Under the pieces are notes generated by a model. It ran no database searches. It was not told the DNA's origin and was given only the letters and a program-made list of their open reading frames with translations. 64,000 bases of DNA from assembly GCA_033063855.1 (NCBI GenBank), contig CP093830.1, positions 17,732,854 to 17,796,853 of the forward strand, written 5' to 3'. The stretch comes from Smittia aterrima (Eukaryota > Arthropoda > Insecta > Diptera > Chironomidae). A program made the position numbers and the translations under genes. Every line of letters starts with the position of its first letter. Position 1 is the first letter of the stretch. Positions 12,615 through 24,250 of this stretch are shown piece by piece.

Positions 12615-15600
12615 TTAATCATATTTGCCAAGTAAGACACAACCCAATTGTTTCAGCTTTGAATGTCCAATCGATTGAGCTTGTCGTTTCTCCTTCATTT
12701 CCTTTCTGTATGAGAGCCATTCATTGCGAATCTTTGGGATTTGTGGTCCCCATTCCGGATTGAGCGTGAAGAGTGCTTTAAGTTTCGAAGGTTTTCCGTT
12801 GGGTTGATCTCTAGAGTACAGCCAGAAAGCCCAAATAAAGATTTGAGCAGCTCCAACAGCGAACACACACCAACCAGCAATCAAAAACGATGACGGATAT
12901 TGTTTTGACATGAAAGTTGGATTCTTGTACAAAGCCATTGAATAAAGGAAGATTGCGATCATCAGCAACGGCGTGACCAGGAACCAAGAGATTCTCCAGA
13001 ACGCACTCACTTTTCGATTCAACATAAACTCAAGATCCCAACAGAAATTCTCGAGTCCGTAGACCCAGAAGATTCCAACTAATTCAAGAATTGCCAAGAA
13101 GAAAATTAAGAAAGTTCCTCCAAAGTGATCGATGAGGTTTAACGTCCATTGACCGCCCGGTGTAACATAAACTAATCCAACGAGGAAACCTCCAACGGAG
13201 CACACTCCAGCAACTTGCCAGTACTTTGCTTTTGGATAAATGTCCATAAAGTTCGTCACGATACTCGACTGCAAGCCCACAGCGCTTCCGACTCCAAGTA
13301 CGAAGAGCATGAAGAAAAACAAAACTGAAAATAACTAAAACAGAAGTTGTTAGGTCACAAGTTCCTCATTGCGAATTCAAACTTCTCACCTGTGGCACGA
13401 AGGTAAACTTCGAAATAGCATCCGGATAGGAAATAAACGCCAACCCACTTCCTCCGGAGTTTACGACCGTGCTGATATTCGTTGCACCAATATTGTGGGC
13501 CAAATTACCGAGAATTCCAAAGATCGTGAATCCTCCAAGGAGAGACGTAAACGTGTCAAGTGTTGTGACAATCATCGCATCCCTAAAAGAGAAATATTCA
13601 TTTAAAAGTTTTTCGTTACAAATCGATAAGAAATGCGAAGCTTTAAGGCGATTTTCATTAGTAGAGCTGTGCTTACCGATAAATATTATGATTGAAATTG
13701 TTATATGACGAGAACATAACGATGCTTCCCATTCCGACGGACAAAGAGAAAAACAATTGAGTCGTTGCTTGATACCAAACCTACAATATCAATTAGTTCA
13801 TCATCAAACTATGCAAAATTCTCTTCGAAGGATTCGATTTGTTATTAACAGAAACGTGAATGGTGAGTTAAGGATGCGTTTAAGTGTAAAAAAGCTTCAA
13901 AGAGATTGACTCGCCTTACCTATAGCAATTGTGTCGAAAGTCATTGTAGGATGAGAACATGATTATCGGTCCCATTCCAGTTGCGAGTGAGAAAAAACAT
14001 TGCGTCACAGCACTATTCCAAACCTTTTCTCCGTTGATTGAAGTTGTCAGGGGAAGAAGAATGTGAGAGAATGTTTTGTTTGAAGAAAAGTGTAAGTTTA
14101 GTGTCAACCGAATGAACCCAAAAGAAAACGTCACAAGTCGTTAAAGCGAAGACTCACCTGGGGCTCTAGAAGCTTTTTGAAGTCTGGTGTGATGAAGAAC
14201 TTTATTCCCTCCCAAGCGCCTTCTAATGTCACTGCACGAATCAGCAAAACCAACATGACAACGTAGGGAAAGAGTGCGAGGAAATAAGAAAATTTCCCGG
14301 AGCTTTTCACTCCTCTCACGATAACGAGGAAGACTGCAACCCACGCCAAAGCGAGATAAAGTGATAGCTGCCAATCTGGATATCCAAGGCCATCGGAGAT
14401 GTCGTTTTTCTGCTTTATCACTTCTCGGCTAATGAAATTAAAGTTTGAATTGAAAAATCTCGCTTTGAAAAATTAAGACTCACATGAAATAAAGCTCCGA
14501 GCTGCTTGTTGCACCTTCTCGTGTTCCTGTTGAAGATGCACTGATACATTTTGTGAAGCCATCATCCCATTTCGCCCAGCAGTCGGCCCAAGGCAGGTTT
14601 TTAGCAAATGACTTGACCATGTAGAAGATAGTCAAAGCAATCAACGAAACATAGTAAGTGACGACGCAAGTCGTTCCAATTTGTTGAGCAACTCCAACTC
14701 CTTTCAAAGCGGGAATCGCTGAAATAGCCATAACTGAACCTCTGCTAGTGAATTGTCCCAGAGCCATCTCAAGATAGTAAAGAGGCTTTCCAATGAGCAA
14801 GAGAACGATGATGTAAGGAATCAAAAAAGCTCCGCCGCCATTCTCGTAAGCAGTGAACGGAAATCTCCAAATATTTCCTAAACCAACACTGACCTAGAAC
14901 AAGTTTGTTTTAACTTTTTGTCGAACGATGTAAGACGACCTTTTATTACCGAAATGCAGCTCATTAAAAACTCAAGGCTGTTGCCCCAGACAGGTCGTGA
15001 TGTTCCGTTGTCATCAGGAGCTGTCTCGACCTAATAAAAGCGAAAGTAGGGAATGAGTTCATTGGAGAGAGAGAAAAATAAACTGAAAATCGCTGATAAG
15101 ATCATTCCTTGCGAATTTCTTCTTATCATAGACCGACTCTTGCATCAATAAAGAGTCTTTATGACAATCATTTGTCTTTTATTTCTTTACAAGCCGGTCT
15201 CGGTTGTACAACTTCTTTCTTCTTCTATTCACCTTAGCCAAGTCATTATCTTTGTTATTCACCGGAGCTGCGCCATTGCTTGCCTTTGGCTTGATGTCCT
15301 ACAGAAGAAACGTGGATGATTATTTAGTTATTAATGATTGTGCTTGAGATGAGGGCAAGTTAGACAATTAAGTCACAATTGAAAATATTTTGTGACATAA
15401 CTGACAAACATTTCAATTGCGCATTTGCTATGGCGAATACTCTTCTAAGAATTTCAAGCTATCAAGCTCTTCAGCGAAGCAATAATTTGATAAACACCGA
15501 AACAAACCATTTTAACGACTGAAGAGCCGAGATGTCTAACATTTATGATTCACGGGAATTGTTAGATAAAAACAAACATTCTCTCGTTAACTGGTCTTGA

Positions 15601-15919
15601 TTGTTAATTGATCAGGTGATAACGTTTTTCCCACAGTTTGTTGAGAATTTTCGTAGGAGAGAAAGATGATGAATTCGTCATAATTCACTTAGTCATGCAC
15701 ATGAATGCAATAGGAAACGTTAATTGCTTTTGCTTTTGTTAGAAAGACGAGTTTAGAATGTTCAATTCATAAAACCACAATCGACGACGATTGGGGGAAT
15801 TCTCATTTAACCGCAAAGTCGTTCGTTATTCCCCGGAATATTTAATTTATTCACAAATGATTTACCACGTTCTCTGATGAATTGTCGAATGCAACGTTAT
15901 AGATGCCGTTCTTTCCCAT
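12615..15919 (-). CDS. SLC6 sodium-dependent nutrient amino acid transporter A, with alternative TM6 exons
   Basis: Exons in transcript order: 15919-15866, 15298-15233, 15030-14950, 14893-14484, 14428-14158, then one of 14023-13920 or 13780-13677, then 13582-13390 and 13334-12615. Either choice gives 1899 nt and 632 aa. The SLC6 hallmarks are present: NIWRFP of TM1 at about residues 74-79, ENGGGAFLIPY leading into TM2, an extracellular loop with two Cys after TM3 (DCWAKW, then TKC), TM6 with FFSL and GMG at about 305-312, and twelve hydrophobic helices ending in GKYD. The insect NAT/KAAT subfamily moves neutral or essential amino acids across gut and other epithelia with Na+ or K+. The assignment to this group rests on overall likeness to insect NATs. 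The start codon is in an 18-codon first exon with in-frame joins throughout. Gene B lies directly upstream in the same orientation, so this is a tandem pair. Confidence 0.92.
13677..13780 (-). CDS. SLC6 gene A, alternative TM6 exon, distal copy
   Basis: This 104-nt exon encodes 35 residues (the last codon is split) starting VWYQATTQ and ending HNIYR. The acceptor is GATATTGTAG and the donor GTAAGC. The core reads FFSLSVGMGSI. By alignment to LeuT TM6, the positions matching S256, L257 and A261 are Ser, Val and Ser. It enters in phase 0 and leaves after two bases of an Arg codon, exactly as the proximal copy does. Confidence 0.9.
13920..14023 (-). CDS. SLC6 gene A, alternative TM6 exon, proximal copy
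   Basis: Also 104 nt and 35 residues, starting VWNSAVTQ and ending HNCYR. It matches the distal copy at 24 of 35 positions. The core is FFSLATGMGPI, so the LeuT S256, L257 and A261 positions are Ala, Thr and Pro. The donor is GTAAGG. The acceptor is GGAGAAAAG, with purines right before the AG and the pyrimidine tract further upstream, so it is weaker than the distal one. The conserved reading frame and motif argue against a decayed exon. Confidence 0.88.
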
Positions 15920-17608
15920 CGCAATTGTTCCTTGCTTGTCAATTCACTCAAATTTCTATTATTTCTCACAAAGTTTTTTTTTCACAAATTGTCACTTTTT
16001 GCTTCGCAACTTGAGTCAATGTTCTTCAGATCAATAAAGAATGTTGCCATAAAAGTTCCACATTTAGGATAACGGTCACTCACTTAACATCGATCTCTGA
16101 AAGAAAATATTTGATTGTTGACTTAGAAGGAGCTTTTCAGCAATTTTACGTAACTTCTGTCGTTACGATCGTGAACGAAGTGGAAAAGTTTTATTGCTCC
16201 AGCGAACCTGCAAATCAAGTGACAATGAGGAGTCACTTAACACATCGTTAATTTAACTCATTGATCGGATAATCATCAAAGAAAATTGCGAGAAAATGTT
16301 TTTTTGAAAACTTCTGAGATTAGCAGTTCAAGTACGAGCTTCCTCTGTCTCTAAGACGAATCACTCGTGTAGTCAAATACTTGTTCGTTTATCAAAAAGC
16401 AAATACGACTCTCAAGATTCTGAGATTTCATCGAGAAGTGCTTAAGACCGCCAATTGAGGCAAACAGTTGATAATAAAGCGGAAAAACATTTTTTTATCA
16501 AGTTCCGAGATTCAAAACAATTCAATTTAGTTTAAGAGTCACTTGAAGTTCGAGTTGGGCTCGGATTGTACTCGACTGTCTTATCATTTATGAGCTTACA
16601 AGAAACAAATTAATTTATTAATCGCAATCCAATTGCTAATAGTTCCAATCGTCATGGTAAGATAGTTCAACGAAGGATGCAAATTCACCTTGAAAGTCAA
16701 TAATTTGCTATTGAAGCGTCCAACCGCAATTTTGCGCAAAATGTCTCGGTCACCGGTTCAATCGTCTTTCGTGAAGAGTGAAAGTCATGTGAGGCAGGAA
16801 TTGAATTCGCGAGGTAACTCCTGACAATGACCTAGACATTGAATATTATGTTCGCGAAGTTAACAAATAAGTTTTACAATTCTGCGCAAAATAATTTGAA
16901 CGCAAAATGAAAATTATCAAATTTTCACGCCAAGTTTGATGAAATAATTTTCCAATTATTCAAAAAGTTCTTCGTCGCAGTTCTCGACTAAGTCAACAAA
17001 CAAAATGTTTCACTTCAATGTCACACCTTTTACATTTTTCAAACAACTTCCGAGTGAGTATCCCCAAATTGTTGTGTTAACTTCACGAGCTCCAAACATC
17101 GACTGAGCAAGGTAGAAATTCACCTGTAGCTGAACTAGATAAAAAAGCTTCACACAATGTTTGTGCAATGAAATAAACTTTTTTTTTTGCGTTCAAACAT
17201 CGACGTGAGTAGGCAATAAAGCAGTAAATGAAATTGAGTCTTGAAGTGTTATCTGAGACTTTATTACGGGAAGAAACTTTAGAAGATTCACACGGCTTGT
17301 GATAGTCAACAGCTGATTAGTCTCAGAGTCTCTCGGATCAGCTTCTGGTATTGCAATGCTCGAGAGTCAATCAGGGGAAGCAAATTAAGAGTCAAGTTAG
17401 TGAAATAAAATTCTTTATTCGCTTGTTTTTGCTGCTTATGCTAAAGCTATGAACCGATAGCGTGATTAATGGCAGGCGGCACATTAAAAGTATTAGGAAT
17501 GGCACGAAAGTCTATTAAAATGATAATCGCGACATGGTGGCACCAAAAAAAAGTTTTCTAAATCTAATTCTTGTGGTGAGATTAAAGTTTCGTTGCTGGT
17601 TAAAGTGT
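15920..17608. other. spacer between the SLC6 paralogues
   Basis: About 1.7 kb without coding potential. It must hold the promoter and 5' UTR of SLC6 gene A (minus) and the 3' end of gene B. A minus-strand AATAAA at 17414-17419 may serve gene B, though it is about 190 bp past the stop. I see no other recognisable element. Confidence 0.5.
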
Positions 17609-19838
17609 TTACGGGTATTTCCCCATTAAAAGCCAATACTTCTGTTGAAGCCACGAATGTCCAAGTGCGGCGACGATTTCTTCGCGTTCTCTAAGTTTGG
17701 TTGTTTTGAAAGCAATCCATTCGATCCTTGTGTCGAGATTCTTTGGTCCCCATTTTGGATTTTGCGTTGTCAGATATTTTATTGTTGACTTGTCTCGTTT
17801 CTTAATTGAAATGTAAACGATCGCCAAGATGACTTGTCCCAATCCGATGATGAAGAGAGACCACACAACTCCAAGAACCAAAGGAGGGAACGGTAGATTT
17901 TTTTCTCCATATTTCAAAGTTTCTTTTGATATTTGAAAGAGCCAATAGACGAACATGGTGAGCAGGAACGTCGGCATGATAAGGAACCATGAGAGTCTCC
18001 AATAAGGAGAAACTTTTCGCTTGAGCATGAACTCAAGATCCCAGCAGAGATTTTCGAGACCGTAGACCCAAACAATTCCAAGTAATTCTGCAATCGCAAG
18101 GACGAAAACTAAAACTTGTCCATTCATGAGATCGACAAGTCCAAGAATGTGAAATCCACCAGGAGTCACGTAAATCAAGCCGATGGAACAACCACTGATT
18201 GTACCAATCAAAGCGAGTTTCCAATACTTCAGTTTTGGGAAATAATCTTTCAAGTTTGTGGTCAGATTACTCAACAATCCCACAACTGATCCAACTCCAA
18301 GTACAAAAAGCATTCCGAAGAAGAAAATCGCCATTACCTAGAAGAATCCTAAGATAAGTAAAGAACAATGAAGAGAAAAGAAAGAGCAAACCTGTGGCCA
18401 GTATCCAATATTTCCAAGAACCTTCGCAAACTTTGAGATCGCTTCTGGGTAAGTAATGAAAGCGAGTCCCATCGAATCCTTCACAACTTTATCGATGTCT
18501 TGTTGTAGATTCTTCGCTAAGTTCCCGAGGATGGCAAAGATTGTAACTCCACCAAGCATCGAAGTAAGAGTATCCATCAAACTCACAATCGCAGCATCTC
18601 TAAAATTTCAAATTATAATCTAAACTTTTCTCTCAACTTTTGACTTACTTGTAAATATTTCGATCGAACTCATTGTAACTTGAGAACATTATGATCGCTC
18701 CCATTCCGATTGTCAGTGAGAAGAAACATTGCGTTGTCGCATCAAACCAAACGCTGAGATCGAAAAGTTTTCTCCAGTTTGATCCACCAGGGAACAAGAA
18801 ATATTTAATTCCATCAATTGCTCCATCCAAAAAGCAAGCGCGAATCAAAATCGTTGTGAGAATGAAGTAAGGAAGGATCGCGAAAATGTAAGAGAACTTC
18901 CCAGAAGTTTTGATTCCTTTCACGATTGAAATGTAAACGCAGACCCAAGAAATGATTAAACAAATTGCCATTCCTTGAACTGGCCATCCAATTCCTTCTG
19001 TGATGTCATCAGTTTTGTTCAGAATTTTTATGCTGAAGAAAGTTTTTGAAATTAAAATAAATTCAACGAAGAAAACTTCAAACTTACTTCAAGAAAAGCT
19101 CAGCACTTGATTTTGTTTCAGCAGAAAAGTTCGCAATTTGTCCGAGAGCTTCAGCTGGAAAGCACTTCACTTCAAATTCCTCGCAAGTTGACCAGGGAAG
19201 TTGAAAGGCGAACGATTTGATGACGTAAGCTAAAGTCAAGGCAATGATTGCACTGTAATACGTCGCAATAGTTGCAGACGCGACTTGTTGTCCCCAACCA
19301 ACACCTGTTTGATTAAATTCCAGTTAAAGCTTTAAACTTCCTAAGCTTTCGACTTTACCTTTCAGCAATGGAACAGCTTGAATCGCTTTCATAGACCCTT
19401 GCGATGTAAACTGACCCAGAATCATTTCCAAAAAGTAAAAAGGTTTTCCAACAAAGAAGAGAACAATCAAATAAGGAATTAGGAATGTTCCGCCTCCGTT
19501 CTTGTATGCGGTGTAGGGAAACCTGAGAACAAAGTTTATTTTTGAAAATGAGCTTTGAGCAAAAGCTTTAAAGCTTCTCACCTCCAAATATTTCCCAAAC
19601 CAACCGACAGAGAAATGCAACTCAAGAGAAACTCGATTCCCTTTCCCCATTTCGGTCTCGGTTTGTGCTCGCCTTGTTGTTCCAGATCAAACTTTTCGAT
19701 TACTTTCTGTGGTGTCGAAGGTTGCGATAACAGACAATCCTAGGAAACCAAAAAGTTTTATTAACATAAAAGCTTGAAGAAGTAGAAAAGCTTCCTCACC
19801 GAAAACCGAATCGAGTTTATCGAAGTGGTTTTGTCCAT
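17609..19838 (-). CDS. SLC6 sodium-dependent nutrient amino acid transporter B
   Basis: Exons in transcript order: 19838-19800, 19739-19582, 19522-19359, 19304-19088, 19032-18649, 18599-18392 and 18337-17609. Together they are 1899 nt and 632 aa in one frame. NIWRFP lies at about residues 63-68, followed by KNGGGTFLIPYL. The extracellular loop has two Cys (STCEEF, VKC) and an N-glycosylation site (NFS). TM6 reads TQCFFSLTIGMGAI at about 294-307, and the protein ends MGKYP. It shares exon borders in the C-terminal half with gene A (the YK or YR junction before DA, and the Q junction before the last exon), so the two are tandem duplicates. Unlike gene A, TM6 sits inside a larger 384-nt exon and is present once. 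The Na+ and substrate motifs look intact, so it should be functional. Substrate range cannot be read from the sequence. Confidence 0.92.
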
Positions 19839-21084
19839 TGCTTCGGAATTCTGGAAAACAAATAAAATAATTGATTTGTCCGGATATTTTCATTTCTCAA
19901 CTGCGCAATCTGATTGTCTAGTAATTAGCTTTTAATTGAGAATTTCTATTGAAACTGCCGCAGTCCAGTTAAAGTAATTGACACTTTGCACTTTTATTAA
20001 TTAATCACGTTGTCTCCCACTAAGTTTGTGATAAGGCTTTTTTATTTTAATTTTAAACAAAATGAATCAGAGAAGTGAAAGCCCCAGCGGAAATTCTTCC
20101 GGAGAAATTTATTTCTTGGGAAAAAGTTTTTCTTGGCGAAAGCTTCTGACAATGTTGCATCACTTTTCGTCTATCGAACTCACTTAGAAATAAAAGAAAC
20201 TTACGATATTTTAAGAATTACCACGGTTGAATAAAATTATTTTTTCTTCGCTCACTTGAAATAAATTATTTTATTTCTTATCTCGCGACTTTTTTTTAAA
20301 GTCGACTGCACTTATCGAGACTTAGTTTAGAAGTGAAAACTCTTACGGACAAGCCAAGACTGTAAATAGTTTTCGATGCAGCACGACTAATGTGCACACA
20401 ATCGCAATGAGCTCTTGAAAAAATCATCAGCTGTTGCGTCAGACTAAAACTAAAACAAATATTAGAAAAATTTATCATTTTCATCTCAGAGCCCATCGTC
20501 AATTAGATTTTCCCACAGCTTTTCTCAGAATCGATCTCATTCGTATTCATAGAATGCTCATTTGTTTTTCTTGCCGGCAATTTATGTCGGCCAAGTTCAG
20601 GGCAAAAAAAACGACGTTTTCACTGCCAACTGCATGGGACTCGCATGATGAAAATGAAAACTGCACGGCATGCGACTCGTTCGTTTGTGTTGGTGAGAAA
20701 CCGAAGCGAAGCCGAAGCGAGTGATGTAATTTTAAAAAGAAAAATATTTCAAATGCCGGGAAAATGCGTCACGAAAATGAAATGAGTCACCGAAATTTTC
20801 GTTTAATTTTCTGGGAACTTCAAAGCTGGATGTGATCCAAATGAAAAAGTAAAAAACCATCAACTCTAGGGAGCAGATAATATTGATTTTATTTTATTTC
20901 TGGGAATTTGACTGGGAAACTAAACAATATAAAAGTTCTAATTAAACAAAGTGACTAAAATCTTGAACTAAAGGTCTGAACTCTCTACTGGGATTCGTGA
21001 TTTACGAAAGGGGAAATAAAATTTAATTGACAGATGTTTTGAATCGAACTACTAGTGATAACAACTCCGATGTCAACAAGATAT
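19839..21084. other. spacer with 3' flank of the odorant-receptor duplicon
   Basis: The part next to SLC6 gene B holds nothing I recognise beyond its likely promoter. From about 20650 onward the sequence is clearly related to 23900-24160 and 25938-26110 (shared words include GAAGCGAGTGATGTAAT and CAAAGCTGGATG). This is the downstream flank copied along with each odorant receptor gene. Confidence 0.6.
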
Positions 21085-21629
21085 TTATTTTCCCGAGTAA
21101 ACGTTTTGCAAAAGAGTGAAATACGATCCAGTTGTCGTTAAGATCTGTAAATATTCAACTTAAATTTTTAATTCACGGATGTGAAGGTTGGTAGAGAAAT
21201 CACTGCGAAATTCATCGCTGTCAATCGTTTTGGTTTCTGAGCTCTCAAAAGAATCATACTAAAATATTTCTTGATTGCAATGTCGTCGATGTCTTCTCAA
21301 TAGAAAACTCCAGTAGCAATTTCAGCGCTCGCGTCGATCAGCTTTTGTCCGTAAATGGAGAGAAGATAAATCTGACCAAGACACATTCCCAAAAATGGAA
21401 CATTGAAAGCATAACCTTGATAGTCGGCTTCGAACACAGTCAATTGAAAGCAGATGAAGCAAATGATGAGCGAACTGATAATAAAACTGCAGAAGAATGT
21501 CCATTGATAAATCAGTTGAAGTTCATCAGCGAGATCCATCAACTTATTGTGACGTTTGCTGAATGCTTCAACCTTACGAAACATTAGATGTTTTGGCGTG
21601 TACTTTAAGTCATCCAATTCATTCTTCAT
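21085..21629 (-). pseudogene. odorant receptor pseudogene, 5' part deleted
   Basis: This is the 3' part of a receptor closely matching the three intact genes upstream of it. It runs from NELDDLKYTP to GQKLIDASAEIATGVF, then a TGA at 21297-21299 replaces the codons for the conserved SGW, which are lost. The frame resumes with EDIDDIAIKK through LPTFTS, and a last exon at 21144-21085 still ends LLQNVYSGK. The intron between them (21145-21176) is only 32 nt, probably too short to splice. The first 220 or so codons are missing: sequence homologous to the 5' flank of the intact genes follows directly after the NELDD region. A deletion joined upstream flank to mid-gene at a shared CTTCA (21624-21628). 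Nothing functional is expected. Confidence 0.9.
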
Positions 21630-22160
21630 AACAAACTTAATGGCTCGCCTTCTGATAATTCGTTTTCAAATTTGTTTACAGTAGACTGATAAACGTTTTT
21701 TAAATAATAATGAAAGTGATTAAAAAGTTCCCAAGCGCTACAAAACAAATTTAAAGTAAGTATCTACTCAAAGCTTTTTATTTAAATTTCAAAAACTCGT
21801 AAAAATATTGAACGCTTAAAAAAGCTTTGAAATAACATTGAAGTATCAGCGAGCCGATAAAAGCTTTAACGCTGAATAAGAAAGAAACCAATTTTTTCTT
21901 GTGTGTTGCTAGGTGCTGACTTTTCTTTTCGTTTCTGAGCTATAAAATAAACTATTTTAATTCAACAAAGCGACCTAAAGCCTGAACTAAGGTCATCACG
22001 CTCATCGCGGCGGTGAATTTTCATATTTGCTTAAACAAAATGTTTCACTCATCGAAACTAGTGCGTATGTGAGCCAACTTCTTCCTTATGAAGAAAAAGC
22101 TAAAGTGATATCATTTGAGAATCGAATTGTTTGATAACATTTTAGATGACAATAAGATGA

Positions 22161-23407
22161 TTATTTTCTTGAATAAACATTTTGCAAAAGAGTGAAGTAT
22201 GAGCCAGTTGTCGTCATAATCTGTAAATATTCAATTTAATTCTTGAACTATTTGAAACTCTTATTTTGAGACTCACTGATGAGAAAGTTGGCATTGATAT
22301 CACTGCGAAATTCATCGCTGTCAATTTTTTTGGTTTCTGAGCTCTCAAAAGAATCATAACAAAAAGTTTCTTGATTGCAATGTCGTCGATGTCTTCCCAA
22401 CCAGAGAAGTACACTCCAGTAGCAACTTCAGCGCTCGCGTCGATCAATTTCTGCCCATGTAAACAAAGAAGATAGATATGTCCAACGCACATTCCCAGGA
22501 ATGGAACGTTGAAGGCATAACCTTGATAATCGGCTTCGAACACAGTCAATTGAAAGCAGATGAAGCAAATGATGAGCGAACTGATAATAAAACTGAAGAA
22601 AAATGTCCATTGATAGATCAATTGAAGTTCGTCAGCGAGATCCAGCAACTTGTTGTGACGTTTGCTGAATGCTTCAACCTTACGAAGCATTAGATGTTTT
22701 GGCGTGAACTTTAAGTCATCCAATTCATTCTTCAAGAAGTCAAATTCCATCAGAATTACAGTCATGAAGGCATAAACTAATGAGTCTGCTGCAATAAAGG
22801 AATCACAATCACTCACTGCGATGTACACCACCCAAAGCCAAGCGAAGAAGAAAATTTCCTTTTGATGAATGTCGAATGGATACCAATAGCGGATTGTCAT
22901 GCTCATCGTCCCGTTGATCAGGAAGGGAATGACTGGGTAAGCGATAGGCAAAAAAGTGAATACAAAAATATATCCATAAACTTTGATTTTGAATATGTAT
23001 CCGTCCAAGTACGGTTTTAAGCATTCTCCTCCGTTGTCTCTCACTCGCTTATCAACCAACGTTTTCAAGTCCTGCCAGATATTCCAAATCTTGTCTCGAT
23101 AGATGAAGGTAAAGATTCCTTTCAGCAAAATGAGAATCACGATACTTGCGTTCGGAACAGCAGCAAGCGAGTCAACTAAATGACCATCTTGAACGTTCAC
23201 GATTCCATAAATTATGAATTGAGTGATGGACGCGAAAATCACACAAAGCATCGCTTTAAAGTAGTTGAGCATCAAGAAATGCACAAACTTTTGAAAGAAA
23301 GTTGGGTTTTCTGGCAAAGGTTTAAAGTTAAACAGCAAAACTTTAAACAAGTTCACTGGAAGTTTCACAAATGAATCAAAAGAAAGTTCTTCGGTATTTC
23401 CTGTCAT
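22161..23407 (-). CDS. odorant receptor (7tm_6 family), array copy 2
   Basis: A 1131-nt first exon (23407-22277) and a 60-nt last exon (22220-22161), separated by a 56-nt GT-AG intron, give 396 aa. Several hydrophobic segments fit the seven-helix, cytosolic-N-terminus topology of insect odorant receptors. The C-terminal family signature is clear: GQKLIDASAEVATGVYFSGW, then KKLFVMILLRAQKP, then PTFSS joined across the intron to TTTGSYFTLLQNVYS. Reading through the intron instead would give an atypical tail, so the spliced model is preferred. Insect ORs form ligand-gated cation channels with the co-receptor Orco in sensory neuron dendrites. The ligand cannot be inferred. Its upstream region and intron position are shared with copies 3 and 4. 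Confidence 0.93.
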
Positions 23408-24250
23408 TTTTGTCGGCGATTGAAATCAAACTGAGCCTTCAAACAAAAATGGAAGCCTTTTAAAGGAAAGAGGATTCTTCTAATTGATGTGAATATTTTT
23501 GGATCAAATTAGTTTGAACTTCAAACTTTGAATTCGATAGGCTGGACATAAACTAAAATACCTAAGATTTGATTAAACTTTTATGTCGCCTTCTAGCAAA
23601 TCGTTGCCTAATTCGTTTACAGCAGACGACTTATATTCGTTTCTAAAATAATAATGAAAGTGATTAACTATGTTCCTAAGAGGCACAACACAATTAACAG
23701 TAAGAAAGGTCTAAAAGCTTTTGAAAGATTAAAGAAGCTTTTATGAAGAAAAAAAAATGAAGCTTTCGAAAAAGCTTTAAAATAATAAAACAAATTTTTT
23801 TCGGCTCTCCACTATTTGGAGTCCTCATGCATAAAAGTTTTTTTATTAATACTGCTTCAGAATCAGATCTGGGGAACACTGCATAGAGCTTCATGGAACG
23901 TTTACGGCATGCGACACGTTTGTTTGTGTTTGTGAAATAAATTAGCAAAACTGAAGCGAGTGATGTAATTAATCTAAGAAAAATATTTCAACTGTCGGGA
24001 AAATACGTTCACAAGCCTGAAATAGCGACAGCTGATATAAGATCAATTTCTCAGAACTCCAAAGCTGGATGTCATCCAATTGATTTATCAAATAAAAAAC
24101 CAGTAAAGTCGAGCAACTAATGTTGATATTTTATTTTCAGTGAAATTGAATAAACAAGAACTCTCAATTCTGCTTCGAGTAATAAAATTTAATTAACAGA
24201 TGTTCCTAATTGAATTACTAGTGATAACATCTCATTGATTCTCAAGATAT
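23408..24250. other. duplicated OR spacer (5' flank of copy 2, 3' flank of copy 3)
   Basis: Nearly the same sequence recurs at 25498-26110, so the unit copied was a gene plus both flanks, about 2.1 kb long. The flank contains repeated AAGCTTTT words and a conserved block at 23805-23840 described separately. Confidence 0.75.
23805..23840 (-). promoter_or_regulatory. conserved upstream block of OR copy 2
   Basis: About 400 bp ahead of the start codon. It contains CTCCACTATTTGGAG, a 5-bp inverted repeat around five bases, followed by CTCATGCATAAAAG. The same block precedes copies 3 and 4. Its conservation may only reflect recent duplication, so a regulatory role is inference. Confidence 0.3.

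Noticed and set aside
22214..22276. Read-through C-terminus of the OR genes (ending NIYRL)
   Set aside because: Splicing at the GTGAGT just after PTFSS restores the conserved OR ending SYFTLLQNVYS from a 60-nt exon present in all copies.
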